Part shown: one piece after another, positions 35,557 through 46,932 of the stretch
Position numbering within the stretch: the stretch's first letter is position 1
Layout: every line of letters starts with the position of its first letter
DNA from: Siphonodentalium dalli
Taxonomy: Eukaryota; Mollusca; Scaphopoda; Gadilida; Siphonodentaliidae
Direction of reading: 5' to 3'
Assembly (NCBI GenBank): GCA_032622095.1
Contig: CP136066.1
Coordinates: 149,635,559-149,699,558 of the forward strand
Length of the DNA: 64,000 nt
The notes under the pieces: model-generated
The model's database searches: none
Seen by the model: the letters and a program-made list of their open reading frames with translations, nothing else
What the model was told of the DNA's origin: nothing
Translations under genes and position numbers: made by a program

Positions 35557-35572
35557 ATTGAATTGAATTGAA
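35557..35572 (+). repeat. (GAATT)n 3' tail of the LINE
   Basis: Three pentamer repeats directly precede flanking unit sequence 'taatatattcgg'. Microsatellite-like tails are typical of CR1/L2-type LINEs. Confidence 0.8.
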
Positions 35573-37696
35573 TAATATATTCGGTTATATACAGTGGCGC
35601 ATATACCTTACTCTTATTTAAATTCGCGCAGTACTATTTTCCGCGCACCCATGTGTGCGCGAATTTAAAATTGAGCGACAAATAGTACGACTCATAAGGT
35701 TTTACTAAACACTAGGTGAAATAAGTTAGCTATTTTCGATAGACAATAGCATGGGATAACCAATCTCAACAACATTATTCATATGTACATGTACGGCGAT
35801 ACACCATGGTATGATATTTGGTGTTGAAGTGCTTCCAGGAAATAAACATAAATTCCAGACTGAAAGTGCACGAAAGCACGTCTCCGTATTCACAACTGTG
35901 GTGATAATGTGGTCAAACCGTCTGAATTATAGTTATCAATTAAAAATAAACGGAACCAAGAGTTGATATTTTCTAAAGTCAGTATCCTACACGCGGCTGT
36001 GGGTTTTCTTGTTTCGAGTTCAATCGATGTCCATAAATATTTATTATATATCAGATTGAGTGACAGGTGCGATCATTATATATTAACATGCCGTATTGTT
36101 ATAATTCACACCTTCCTACCCTCTCTCACGTTCAGCTTATTGATGCTAATTTATTAGTGAATGTTAGCTCAAGTCTGTATTTTGGCCCCGGCAAAATACA
36201 GATTCATACAAGAAATATTGTTCGTGGATTGGAGCGATCTGAGACTTTGCATGCAACTTGCATTACTATGTAGCTTTTTTCTACATGTTAGACTAGTGTC
36301 GATGGACTTCTGTGTGTTTGATGAGTAAAATTGCGCTCTTGTTTCGTATACGACAAGCAGCAACAAATAAATGTTACTGTGTTTTTTCAAACTCATTTTT
36401 TTGCACAACCCCCACCCCTGACCCCGATGGTGGCACTTTGAGTTACCCCATCAAATTATTCGTGTCACGGAGATCAGTTAGGTGAAAGTCACCCTAACCT
36501 GGATTGCACCACAAGATAACTATACTGCATAAAATGATACTTTATATGATATAATTTATCATTTATATTATTTAACTCATAATTTATATGATATAAGTTA
36601 TCAGTATATGCAACGTGGTTAGTACTAACCAAATATGAATTCCCATGACATGAGGGATCGTATGTTGTATTTAAAATTTTCAAGAGGGGTGCCATCCAAT
36701 ATTAATAGAGAGATTCCACGTCTAGCGATTGTGCATGTGCGGGTGTAACTCTAACGTCACAAATCTTCAAGGTCGTTGTTTATACGAAATTGACGCGTGC
36801 GAATGCGGCTATATACCAATTTCGTGATTGGACAGGAATGTCATGAAGATGGACTATTTTAATGACAGCTATTCTGTTTGGAGACATGAGAATTTATAAA
36901 TGTCCAAAATCGTGGTGTTTTTAGACAAGCTGACAAAGTTTGTGATACAATCATAACTAGAACTTTCATTGAGTTTTATTGAAACTTTGGTTTCGTCGTT
37001 CACATGCACACGTATTACAATAAACATTATCGACGTCTAGCCGAATCACATGGTATACAGGAATATCTACACAATACACAGTTACCAAGGATACACACGC
37101 AGAAACCATGCACTCCGCACACTCGCTAGAAGCGGAATCACTTTATTAAGAAGAACACTATAGTCAGAAATGGTATCGCCCTCAAGAGCATATAATTAGG
37201 CATATATATAATATAAAATATAACGGTTTCATCAAAGCACCACCTCAGAATTCCGTTAACACAACTGATCCGTCAAATTGTTACAACTACGGCTTATCGC
37301 TGCATGTTTCTCATTCACACAACACCAGAAAGCCTCAAAATGTGGACCAAAAATCTACTAATCGGATTAAATACACCCCGATACTTCACAATACGAGTCT
37401 ACTTTGCAACTGAGACATACTTCATCAGCAATGTTAGCTGTTATATCATAAATTGAATTCCCGCAATATAATCCAATGGTCCAGCCATTGTTCACATCTA
37501 AATATCGAAAGCAATGAACGTGGTCATAAAAGTTACAAACTGCAACAATGAGACATCCGCGAATACATACATCCTGCAAAAAAGTTAACCGGTACGCAAT
37601 ATATTTAGTACATTTTTAATCACCTTTGCTCCATAGCTTGACGGACACGACCAGATCACCTTCGCAGTATACCTCGTGCATAATAAATCAACGTAT
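35573..37696. other. Distal part of unit A and start of unit B, no gene seen
   Basis: 35573-36240 matches 51743-52413, 36230-36700 matches 55167-55530, and 36700-37250 matches 55530-56130 and 56880-57000. 37250-37696 corresponds to 6180-6600 and 57000-57430. There are AT-rich imperfect inverted repeats at about 36530-36605 ('atgatataatttatcattta'). I see no coding region. Confidence 0.6.
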
Positions 37697-37712
37697 AAAC
37701 ATAGGCCGAGGC
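37697..37712. repeat. 16-bp target duplication, left side of LINE
   Basis: AAACATAGGCCGAGGC, repeated at 42116-42131. Confidence 0.95.
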
Positions 37713-40700
37713 GATGGTTGAAAACTGCATTTACCATGCCCATCATGATTATGATTGGAAGGTCAATTATATTTAATGTCCACTCCCCAACCCTCCCCCT
37801 TCAATGCACGACTGATTTTTTATTTAAATTGATGGAAATTACTGATCGCTGTATATGTATATGCTGTATATTTGGATTCATATTAGTATATTCATTAATA
37901 TTCGCATATGGTTAGTATTATGTCAACGAACTGTAGAGGCCTCGGTGGCCCAAAGAAACGCAGAGATGTTTTTAACTATATAAGAGAGAGAAAATATGGG
38001 ATATATTGTTTACAGGATGTCCATTTTACAAGAACAAATGAGCAAAGAATTAGGACCGAATGGGGATATGAGGTCGCCTTTAGTTCACATACAGGCTCGT
38101 CGAGAGGGGTTATAATTCTAATAAACAATAACTTTAGTTTCAAACTATTAGATGCGAAAACTGACCAGGAAGGTAACCTCCTTATAATTCGTGCAGAAGT
38201 TGAAAACCAATTAATGACGCTCGTTAATATTTATGGTCCAAATACTGATGATCCTTCCTTTTATAAATCAATTAGAGAAAGTCTTGAGCAAATAACAGAT
38301 GGCAGCATAGTCATATGTGGGGATTTCAATTTAGTCCTGGACCCAGACCTCGACCTTTTAAATTATAAAGCTATAAATAACCCTAATGCACGTGATGAAG
38401 TACTTTACATGATAAATAAGCTAGATTTAGTCGATATTTGGAGATACAATAACCCAAAGGAACGCAGATACACATGGCGTCGGACCAACCCATCCAAACT
38501 TGCACGTTTGGACTTTTTCCTAATCTCTCGAGACCTGATACCAACAGTAGAAAACTGCGATACACACCCTGGATATAAAACAGATCACTCTGCGATATCG
38601 TTACAATTGAAAATTAATAATTTTGAAAAGGGTAGGGGCTTCTGGAAATTTAATAACTCATTACTCAAAAACAAAGATTATATAGAACTAGTAAAGGATA
38701 CCATAAATAGAGTTGTTAAACAATACTTGAAAAGTGGATGGACGGGTAATGGCAATTTAAATTTGAATAATGCTGAATTTAACATTGATGACCAATTATT
38801 TTTCGAAACTCTCTTGATGGAAATAAGGGGCGCTTCCATACCATTTTGCTCTCATTTATCTAAACTAAGAAAATGTAAAGACACTAAATTAATTGAACAA
38901 ATAACAAATCTAGAGAATATTACAACGGAAAAAGAAAGTCTAGAAATGGAGAAGCTCAAACGTGAATTAGAAGCATTACGAGAAGAAAAATTAAATGGAA
39001 TATTTGTTAGATCACGTGCTAGATGGATTGGTGACGGGGAGAAGCCAAGTAAATATTTCTTAAATTTAGAAAAACGAAATTTTACGTCTAAAACCATCCA
39101 AAAATTACAGGCAGACATGATATAACGGAGACATGATATATGAACAACATGAAATCCTTCAAGAGACAAACCATTTTTATAAACGTCTTTATAAAAACCA
39201 AGATGCAGAAACACATTCCTTAAACATTGATAACTTAATAACTAACGTGTGTGATATAAATGACAAAGTTGAAATAAATAAATTAACGCTAGAGACTGGT
39301 CGATGTTTGGAAGGAGAAATTAGTTACAGCGAAGCGCTAAATTACTTGAAAAAAATGAAAAATAATAAATGCCCTGGAAACGATGGATATTCTGTAGAGT
39401 TTTTTAAATTCTTCTGGCGAGATGTTGGAACATACCTGGTCAGATCACTTAACTACGGCATGAAAGTTGGAAAACTATCTGTTACACAGAGGCATGGAAT
39501 AGTAACACTCCTCCCCAAAGACAACAAACCACGACAACTTCTTAAAAACTGGAGACCAATATCCTTATTAAATGTGACATATAAAATTCTCACAGGAGTC
39601 CTATCTGAAAGATTAAAACAAGTTTTACCATTTCTAATACATTCAGATCAAACCGGATTCATATCTGGACGGTATATTGGGGAGAATATTCGACTAGTGA
39701 TGGACATGATGCTACATACAAAGCAAAATAAAATACCGGGACTCTTGCTATTGATAGATTTTGAAAAAGCATTTGATTCGATATCCTGGAAATTTATATA
39801 CAGTGTACTAAAATACTTTAATTTTAGTCAACCATTTATCGATTATATAAAGACTTTATATTGTGATACTTCATCATGTATAAATTTAAATGGGCAAATA
39901 TCAGACTTTTTCAACTTAGAGAGAGGATGTAGACAAGGCGATCCAATATCCCCATATATATTTTTATTATGTGCAGAAATTCTTGGTATTATGGTAAGAT
40001 TATCAAAAAACATAAATGGTATCAATGTTGGTAATAAGAATATAAGAATGTCGCAATATGCCGATGATACATCTCGTTTCCTCGATGGGTCACCAAAGTC
40101 TCTAGAAGCAGCTATGAAAGTACTTGATAACTATAAATATGTATCGGGTCTAAAAATTAACTATGATAAAACACACGCAGTGTGGATTGGTACAAAGGCA
40201 GACAGCACGGAACAGATATGTGACCGATGGAAATTAAACTGGAATCCAGAAACCTTTAAAATACTTGGTATAGAATTTCATCATGACACTAAACGTATGA
40301 TTGACATAAATTTTACAAATGGGCTTATGCAATTAAAGAACATACTAGCAATGTGGAGTAAACGTAACCTAACTGTTCTCGGTAAAATAACTGTTGTCAA
40401 ATCGCTAGCTATTTCAAAATTAGTACACCTGTTCCTTGCACTACCGAATCCCACAGATGAATATATAAAAAAATTAAATAAACTGCTCTTTGGTTTCATT
40501 TGGAACCAAGGTCCAGATAGAATAAGTAGAAAACTGCTCACCCAGAACTATGCTTCTGGTGGTGTAAAATGATTGATATTAAGAATTTCATAAATTCTAT
40601 GAAGATATCATGGGTTAAGCGAGCTATCACACAACGGGCTTCCTGGGTTACAGTTTTCGAACACTCTTGTAGTATATTTTGTAATAGTTGGTATCTAATG

Positions 40701-42115
40701 TCATCTACAATTTTAAAAAACCAATCTAAAACACTTGATAACAATTTCTGGAAAGATGTAGTAAATGCCTGGATTCTGTACTGTGACAAACTAGAACCGG
40801 TGAGTCAATGTGATCTCCTCACTACACCTTTAGTAGGATTCGCGGATACGGTAAAACTGGTGAAGCCACGATTGAAACTGTTCATGACTGATAAGCTTAT
40901 ATACATATTCGATTTCCAAGACAATTTAGGAAAGTACCTGTCACATGAAGAATTTAACGCTCTACACAAAACAAACATCGACTTTCTAACTTTTAACGGA
41001 ATTGTAAAATCAATCAAGAAAAGAGATAAATATCTAAGTAAAAGCGACAGGGTTTTGCGCCCTCATATACCATTTCAATTAATAAATTTACTTGCTCCGA
41101 ACAGTGCTAAATCCACGTATAGAACAATGTTACCAATTGAATCACCCCATAAACAAATAAGTAAATGGGAACGAACGTTGAACCGAACATATAATGTCGA
41201 GTTCTGGACTGAGGTATATAGATGCCCATTTATTTACGTCACCGATACGAAACTTAAGTGGTTCCAATACCGAATAAATACACATATCATCGGTACAAAA
41301 CAACTTTTGAAAAAAATGAAAATATCTGACGACGACTTATGTACCTTCTGTAAATCTAATACTGAATCGATCATTCACATTTTCTGGGAATGTCCAAACA
41401 TACAATATTTTTGGAATACGGTCGAAAATTGGGTATTTCATAATACGAGTACAAGATTACAACTCGCACGTGAAACTGCAATATTTAGCAGCTGCCCTGG
41501 AAAATATACCAGTCCTTGGATAATATTCCTTCTTATCTTTGTTAGATATCACATTTATAGATCAAAGATGAATAACTCTATGCCAAACCTCACCGGACTT
41601 AAAAAAGACTTAGTTTATATTTCCAATCTGAGCGTGTTTTTTATTATAATAAAGGTCAATACACTAAATTTAAACAAAGATGGTCTTATCTAGAAGAACT
41701 ATTTAAATTTAATGTGTGACTGCACATGCCAACCCTAAAACCTGCGTATCGCACCAACACACCATGTCATTGGTTTTCGGCAAGCAATCAAATATATATG
41801 CTGCTGGTGTAACAATTAATATTAGAGATCCAATTTTCTGATTCCAAATAACAACAACACACAATACAAATTTGAACAATAACTTATAGTATACATCGTT
41901 ATATATAGAATAGTGAATAAAACATTGGTCGGTTTTTTTGCCCCCCCCCCCCCCTTCCCCACCCCGGGTCCAAAATTATGGGGGGAAAATGACAAGTTAA
42001 ATTATATTACACAATACAATATTCCTGAATTTTTATTGATACAAATCTACCATGTGTAATGTCAACGTTATGTTTTGTAAGACTATATATATTGTCGCAA
42101 TAAATAAAAAAAAAA
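37713..42115 (+). mobile_element. L1/Tx1-type LINE with 16-bp target duplication, 5' truncated
   Basis: The insert is flanked by AAACATAGGCCGAGGC at 37697-37712 and 42116-42131. Unit C shows the uninterrupted site near 57424-57439. The insert ends in TAAATA plus a run of A. It holds ORF2 only, with 195 bp ahead of it and no ORF1, so it is probably 5' truncated. The domain content and the C-terminal CTFCKSNTESIIHIFWEC motif point to the L1/Tx1 group. Confidence 0.9.
37908..41693 (+). pseudogene. L1/Tx1-type ORF2: endonuclease, reverse transcriptase (three frames)
   Basis: Three long open segments (37908-39125, 39133-40572, 40569-41693) form one ORF2. The first holds an apurinic-type endonuclease (STNCRGLGGPKKR, ICGDFNLVLDPDLD, YKTDHSAISLQL) and a linker with ARWIGDGEKPSKYFLNLEKR. 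The second holds the reverse transcriptase (CPGNDGYSVEFFKF, NWRPISLLNVTYKI, DQTGFISGRYIGENIR, LLIDFEKAFDSISW, RQGDPISPYIFLLC, SQYADDTSRFL). The third holds the C-terminal domain with the Cys/His motif. The first break (39110-39135) coincides with a short duplicated 'gacatgata' stretch; the second is a frame change at about 40570. Few lesions suggest a fairly young copy. Confidence 0.85.
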
Positions 42116-42131
42116 AAACATAGGCCGAGGC
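42116..42131. repeat. 16-bp target duplication, right side of LINE
   Basis: AAACATAGGCCGAGGC directly after the A-run. Confidence 0.95.
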
Positions 42132-42419
42132 TTTTCTGTCGCTATAGCATCGGCCTGTCTGGCTATTAGAAATGAAACCCGCTATTTTGCAGGCATGTCA
42201 TTTCTACAACAATATCTGAAAATTTGGAGTGAATTTTGGGCTTTGTTTGCAATTTTATGTTATGTTTAGCCTAACACAAACGATCACTTTTAACTTCGAG
42301 CCATTTTCGAACGGTTCGACAAGCAAAGACACACGGTAAACTCGCTAATTACAATTGGCCCCGTTGGATGCAAGTAACTAAGGAGTTGCTATGTCTTGTC
42401 CAATCGGAAATGGGGAAAT

Positions 42420-42467
<48 letters not shown>

Positions 42468-43053
42468 AAATTATAACTATAATATGCACGCCTGAATGGC
42501 ATCATGCGAGCTTGAAAACAAATTTGATAGCAGAGAATCGGCATTCAATCTGCAATTTATGGCATGTTATAGATAATTCAATGAACCAATCAGGGAACAC
42601 CACTCCTGAAAGACAGATAGTCACCAACTGAATGTCACCATTTTAAGTTTGAAGCCAGACTTTCAATTCAAGAGTTTTTTCTCACGATAAATGCCAGGAA
42701 CATTGGGCGTTTCAAATATACCAATACTCATTATCAGCAGTCCGTGCAAATTAATATATTATCCACTGTATTGACATATAGACTACCGCGTGTTTTTGAT
42801 TGACCAGTAGCCACTGTGTCGCGCTCGGGATAACTGAAGGCATTCCTAATTGATGGCACTAGCATTATGGACGGTATAGTATATAGCGAAGTTTGATGTA
42901 TCACAGTGACACCTCTCTCACGAGGATTTAAATGCTTGTTGACATGCATTCACGTTATAATAGTTTGGTGGATAGTCTTACGTCGATAACATTGAAGGAA
43001 CTCAGCGCGGATGACGTAACACCGGGTGGAATATAAAGGGAAACACCTCTATC
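42132..43053. other. 5' flank of the intact GPCR gene
   Basis: This is collinear with 6600-7524. It includes a long GA microsatellite (42419-42464) and conserved GATGACGTAAC and GGAATATAAAG segments shortly before the ATG, which may act as promoter elements. No other gene is seen. Confidence 0.6.
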
Positions 43054-44274
43054 ATGGAAGGTAACGAAACTCAAATTCCTGAAGATATATTGTTCCCGTG
43101 GACTACCGAGAGTAACAACTTTACGTTGGAAGTCAACCATACTCAAGTTCCAGACACTTCGGTGTTCTTGGTCATGTTTATGTCAACGGTGTCAGTGTGG
43201 ACCACTATATCTAACATTTTCGTTGTGGCTGTGATTCTGACGGAAAAAACATTCCGCAGGGAGCCGCATATGCTGGTGATAACTAGCTTAGCCCTTAGTG
43301 ATGCTTGTGTGGGATTATCATCCGTTTGTTTGACGGTTATATTGACGAATCCATTAGGTATATTCAGAAAACCCATGGTTTGTTCAGCAGTCTTCCAAGC
43401 AATTTTCGTTTCAATCTCTTCCTCTTCAATCCACATTGTACTGATATGTGTAGAGCGAATCACTGCTATTATGAAACCTCATAAATTCAAACAGTTATTT
43501 ACGCTAAAGAGGAATCTAATTTATAGCATCGGTATATGGCTGTTTTCGTTCGCTGTTTTCTGTGTACCACCCATGCTGTGGCTGAGAAAAGAGGATATTG
43601 CATTGCCAGCGATATGCGCCGCTCGCACCGTGTACTTGCCTGAGAAAATGGTAGTCGCTTATGCAACAATATACATGATAGTCGTATACACCATAGCAGT
43701 CCCTATTTTTGGATTTCTCCTGTTCAAGGTGAGACTTAATGGTAAGATTGCTAGTGTCCCCGTGAATACAGATCCATCCAACACAGTGGATGCACAGCTC
43801 CCAATTGAAGCCCGTGACAGAGGTGATGCTCAAAGAGAGACCCCGGGGGCCAGTGTTCACGTTGCTACTATCCCCATGAATACCGATCCACGCAACACGG
43901 TCGGGGGACAGCTTCACACTGAAGGTCATGTCAGAATGGATGCTCCAAACGAGAATATACCGACAAGGAAGTTACCACGTGTTGCACGAAGTGACAGAGG
44001 AAAGCTCAAAACTGTTGTGCTTCTGTTTGTACTGTTATCATTATCGTTGCTACCAAACAACTTGATATTCTTGTTCGGTATTGTCTTTGGTGATATGTTA
44101 GTTAGTAATAACCAGCAGTCTTTCCAGTTTGGTTTTCTGATTGGCTATATATGGGTTCTTAACTCTGCTATAAATCCGTTTGTGTATGCTGTAACAATCG
44201 ACAAATTCAAACAAAGGATAAAGTCTGTTTCTGCAAATTGCTTCAGGCAACTTTTTGTTATTTTGAGGAGATGA
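43054..44274 (+). CDS. Rhodopsin-like (class A) orphan GPCR, 406 aa, intronless
   Basis: A complete seven-transmembrane receptor in one exon. The extracellular N-terminus has N-glycosylation sites at N4, N22 and N28. TM1 is about 37-62, TM2 72-96 (LALSD), TM3 108-132, TM4 156-176, TM5 200-224, TM6 319-343 and TM7 357-379. C110 and C188 can form the usual disulphide. The DRY box is E134-R135-I136, and TM7 has NPFVY (374-378). TM6 lacks the CWxP motif, and position 3.32 is Ile, so it is not an aminergic receptor. Intracellular loop 3 (226-318) holds an internal duplication: residues 235-259 resemble 273-297 (NTDP...QL...DA). The ligand is unknown. The paralogue at 7525-8732 is frameshifted. An AATATAAAG box lies ~20 bp before the ATG. 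Confidence 0.9.
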   Translation: MEGNETQIPEDILFPWTTESNNFTLEVNHTQVPDTSVFLVMFMSTVSVWTTISNIFVVAVILTEKTFRREPHMLVITSLALSDACVGLSSVCLTVILTNPLGIFRKPMVCSAVFQAIFVSISSSSIHIVLICVERITAIMKPHKFKQLFTLKRNLIYSIGIWLFSFAVFCVPPMLWLRKEDIALPAICAARTVYLPEKMVVAYATIYMIVVYTIAVPIFGFLLFKVRLNGKIASVPVNTDPSNTVDAQLPIEARDRGDAQRETPGASVHVATIPMNTDPRNTVGGQLHTEGHVRMDAPNENIPTRKLPRVARSDRGKLKTVVLLFVLLSLSLLPNNLIFLFGIVFGDMLVSNNQQSFQFGFLIGYIWVLNSAINPFVYAVTIDKFKQRIKSVSANCFRQLFVILRR

Positions 44275-45860
44275 AAAACTTACTCTACACCCTTAACCGG
44301 GACATTTATTGTATGACTATGAAAATCATTCGCATTCAGAAATTTTACGAGCTTCAAATACTAACATTCAATGTAAGCTAATATTGACCGAAGTTCTGAT
44401 AGTTGACAGAAGTTCTGATAGAAAACGACCCATGTACACAGTCATGGTGTCTTTATTGTTGTTAATAACAATGGTAATGGTATTGGAGGCGGTGATGTTG
44501 ATAATGATGACGATGATGATGATGACGGTGACGATGGTGACGATTATCTAATTTGTTCGTGACAAAACTAATAGTAAAGCATGAATTCGACAATTTTCTT
44601 AGTGTATCATATATTTTACAGGCATGTAACATGTTAGATACCCTGTCACTATTTATTCGGCTTCTCATATAACAAAATAGTTATTTCATTTGATTCGAGG
44701 AACCCACCCTTCAAAACTTAGATTTATAAGATTTCGATTGTTTAATGTATTTATTTTCTCTACGTTGAATATTTGTCAGCCTAGCGAAAATTATACCGGA
44801 AATATATGCGGCGATTTCACGCAAAGGCGCGGTTCGCGGTAGCTCTGGCAGATCGGAAATGATTTTCTGAACAAAAGCTAACGAAAATTATCGCCACAAA
44901 CAAAATTGAGGGATGTGACTAAACACCGCACAGGACCGCCCCTGATGGTGATTTTAATGGCAATAACTATGCGGGGTGTCATGGAAACCCACAAATGCAC
45001 GGATGGGGGTCGCCGTCACACATAAGTGCCGCTATTAACCCTCAAAATGCCGCCATCGGTGAATGTTTGCCGCGAATGTAGCTAACAGCCCGGACCGCCC
45101 ATGTGGCGTCTAGGGGTGATTTTAGTGGGCATAACTGTGCAGGGTGTCATGGAAAACCACCCACACACGGTCCGGGCTGTTAGCTCCATTCGCGGCAAAC
45201 ATTCGATGATTGTGGTTGTCCGGACTGCAAGTCTTGTTATTGCGGGCACAATAATGTAATTCTGACTGAATCTGGTAAGTTAGGGGTTAATATCGGCACT
45301 TCTGTTCGGCCGTGACCACCGTCTCTGTGTGGATTGCTTTCATAGATGCCACAGGGGCGGTACGGGATGGTGCCTTTGTTCGTGGTAAACATATTCGGCG
45401 ACGGCAGCATTTTGAGGGTTAATTGCCAGGATAGGGTGGGCGATTCCCCCTTGTTTCTTCGTAAATGTAGTCAACTGTAGTTCCACTTTATATATGTATG
45501 GAGTTATTAGCGGTACAAGGGCGATACGGGGGGTCCGGGCTACTAGTCTTGTTATTGCGGGCACAATATTGTAATTCTGCTGCATATGGCAAGTTAGGGG
45601 TTAATATGGGCACTTATGTTCGGTCGTGACTACGTCCGTGTACCGATGGCTTTCAATGACACCCCCGCACTGTTATGGCCACTAGAACCACGCCTATACA
45701 CCGCAGTGGCGGTCCGTGCGGTGTTTAGTCACACCGAAATTGAGAGTATCTTGTTATAATCGGCATGCGGACACATAGATATACATATTCCCGATTCAGT
45801 AATCATGTTTTCTTCATGAAAACAGACATGTCAAAAAATTTATGTTTGTTCGCCTGTATG
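44275..45860. repeat. 3' flank of GPCR 2 and GC-rich inverted-repeat cluster
   Basis: 44275-44900 matches 8733-9300 and includes a GAT-rich microsatellite (about 44500-44545). 44900-45760 is a diverged, shorter version of the 9300-10310 cluster of palindromic GC-rich repeats ('aatgccgccatcggtgaatg', 'ccacccacacacggtccg'). No gene is supported. Confidence 0.6.
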
Positions 45861-45867
45861 ATGACAC

Positions 45868-46273
45868 GTGGTGAGAATAGCAGAGAGGCATCCATCAATA
45901 TACATAATCGTCCAGGACGCCAATGCGGTCGATGAGCGAATTTACGAATATGTTGAGAAGTGGCTAGCTAACTTGGAAGATCACCACCAGAAAGACGTAG
46001 ATAGAGATCTTGTGAAAGCAGTACACTCATCGACGGTATGCTTTTCTAGTTTACCTCGCAAGTTTGACGCTCAAGTCCCATATATAGCAGATGAATTATA
46101 CCATATGCTACCAATGTATGAAGCTTGCTAAGAATAAGGATAAGAAAATTCCCCGCTTCTGGGGCAAAATCGTGTATTGTTTGAATTAGTGAGACTCTTC
46201 TCGCAGGAAGTGTAGAATACTTTGTTGATGTGAGCGATATAGCTGAATCCGACGAATCTTTCAAGTCATAATG
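45868..46273 (+). pseudogene. Unrecognised coding fragment, less decayed copy (unit B)
   Basis: An open stretch of about 87 codons (45868-46131) reads like protein: IIVQDANAVDERIYEYVEKW, then FDAQVPYIADELYHMLPM. After a frame change it continues with KNKDKKIPRFWGKIV and, in another frame, SVEYFVDVSDIAESDES up to a stop at about 46271. The unit A counterpart (13270-13697) shares these phrases but has more breaks. There is no clear start codon or splice-site context, and I do not recognise a family. It may be a remnant of a host gene or of a transposon protein. Confidence 0.4.
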
Positions 46274-46780
46274 TGACTATTCGGCGCAGCTACGATTACT
46301 GACATTTTCGGCGTTTACTGGAGAATGGAATTCGACTTATCGATTATTCATTGTGTGCTTTCGTCCTCCCAAGATACTACTAGCTGCGCTATGTGTCTGA
46401 CGACGTTTTAATTAGGAACAATTATATTATTTGTACACCGTTTTGTCTTTACATGTTAACATTATGACAACAGTGGCAAGTGTATTAATATACCGACGAC
46501 TTTGCAATGTCAGGCCACCAGTTTGGCCGCCATCTTGGATGTGAGTATCAATTGCCGAACTCAAATGCATAATTCTTGCCAATGCTCACATTTTGGCCGC
46601 CCTGTTTTTAGCTAATCTGGAAGCATTGTATATTATCATAACGAATCAAGTTGAAAATAATACCGCATGCGATATTATATTTACTGTAATGGCGATCAAA
46701 GAGAGCTGGAGCATATCAAACAAAATGCCGTCATGATGGACGTCATCTTGGATGGAGTCTCTACGACCACTTTGTTCTTG
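46274..46780. other. Intergenic unit sequence
   Basis: This is collinear with 13698-14227 ('ttggccgccatcttgg'; 'gatcaaagagagctggagca'). No gene. Confidence 0.55.
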
Positions 46781-46932
46781 TTAAATGGGTACTGTACACT
46801 AAATCTGGCCATTTTTGGGACCATCTCCTTTTATACTCAACAGAATATATGCAACAAATGAATGAATTTGAGCCATGGATTAGTGTAAAATACACTTGTG
46901 TGCTCTATGCAACGATGCAAACATGGTCATTA

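Larger units (their letters stand above)
28914..35572 (+). mobile_element. CR1/Jockey-type LINE, decayed, inserted in unit A
   Basis: Unit B reads straight from 'cgaacctgg' into 'tctataatatattcgg' (51742), whereas unit A has 6.66 kb between these points. The insert carries an ORF1 with an SGNH-hydrolase-like domain, an ORF2 with endonuclease and reverse transcriptase, AATAAA at ~35550 and a (GAATT)3 tail rather than poly-A. This is the pattern of CR1/L2-related LINEs. Both ORFs contain several stops or frameshifts. No clear target duplication is visible. The first 64 bp are also present at the end of copy 1 of the local duplication. Confidence 0.8.
6165..37240 (+). repeat. Segmental duplication, unit A
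   Basis: From here the sequence can be followed, with SNPs and indels, against unit B (about 37240-56960) in the same order. Shared items are the 'ccagaaagcctc' start, a GA microsatellite, a GPCR gene, GC-rich inverted repeats, a decayed coding fragment, a foldback region, and a tail at 35573-37240 matching 51743-56960. Unit A is longer because it holds the 9.5-kb palindromic element, a 1.26-kb local duplication, a 6.7-kb LINE and other insertions. Boundaries were read by eye and are approximate. Confidence 0.8.
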
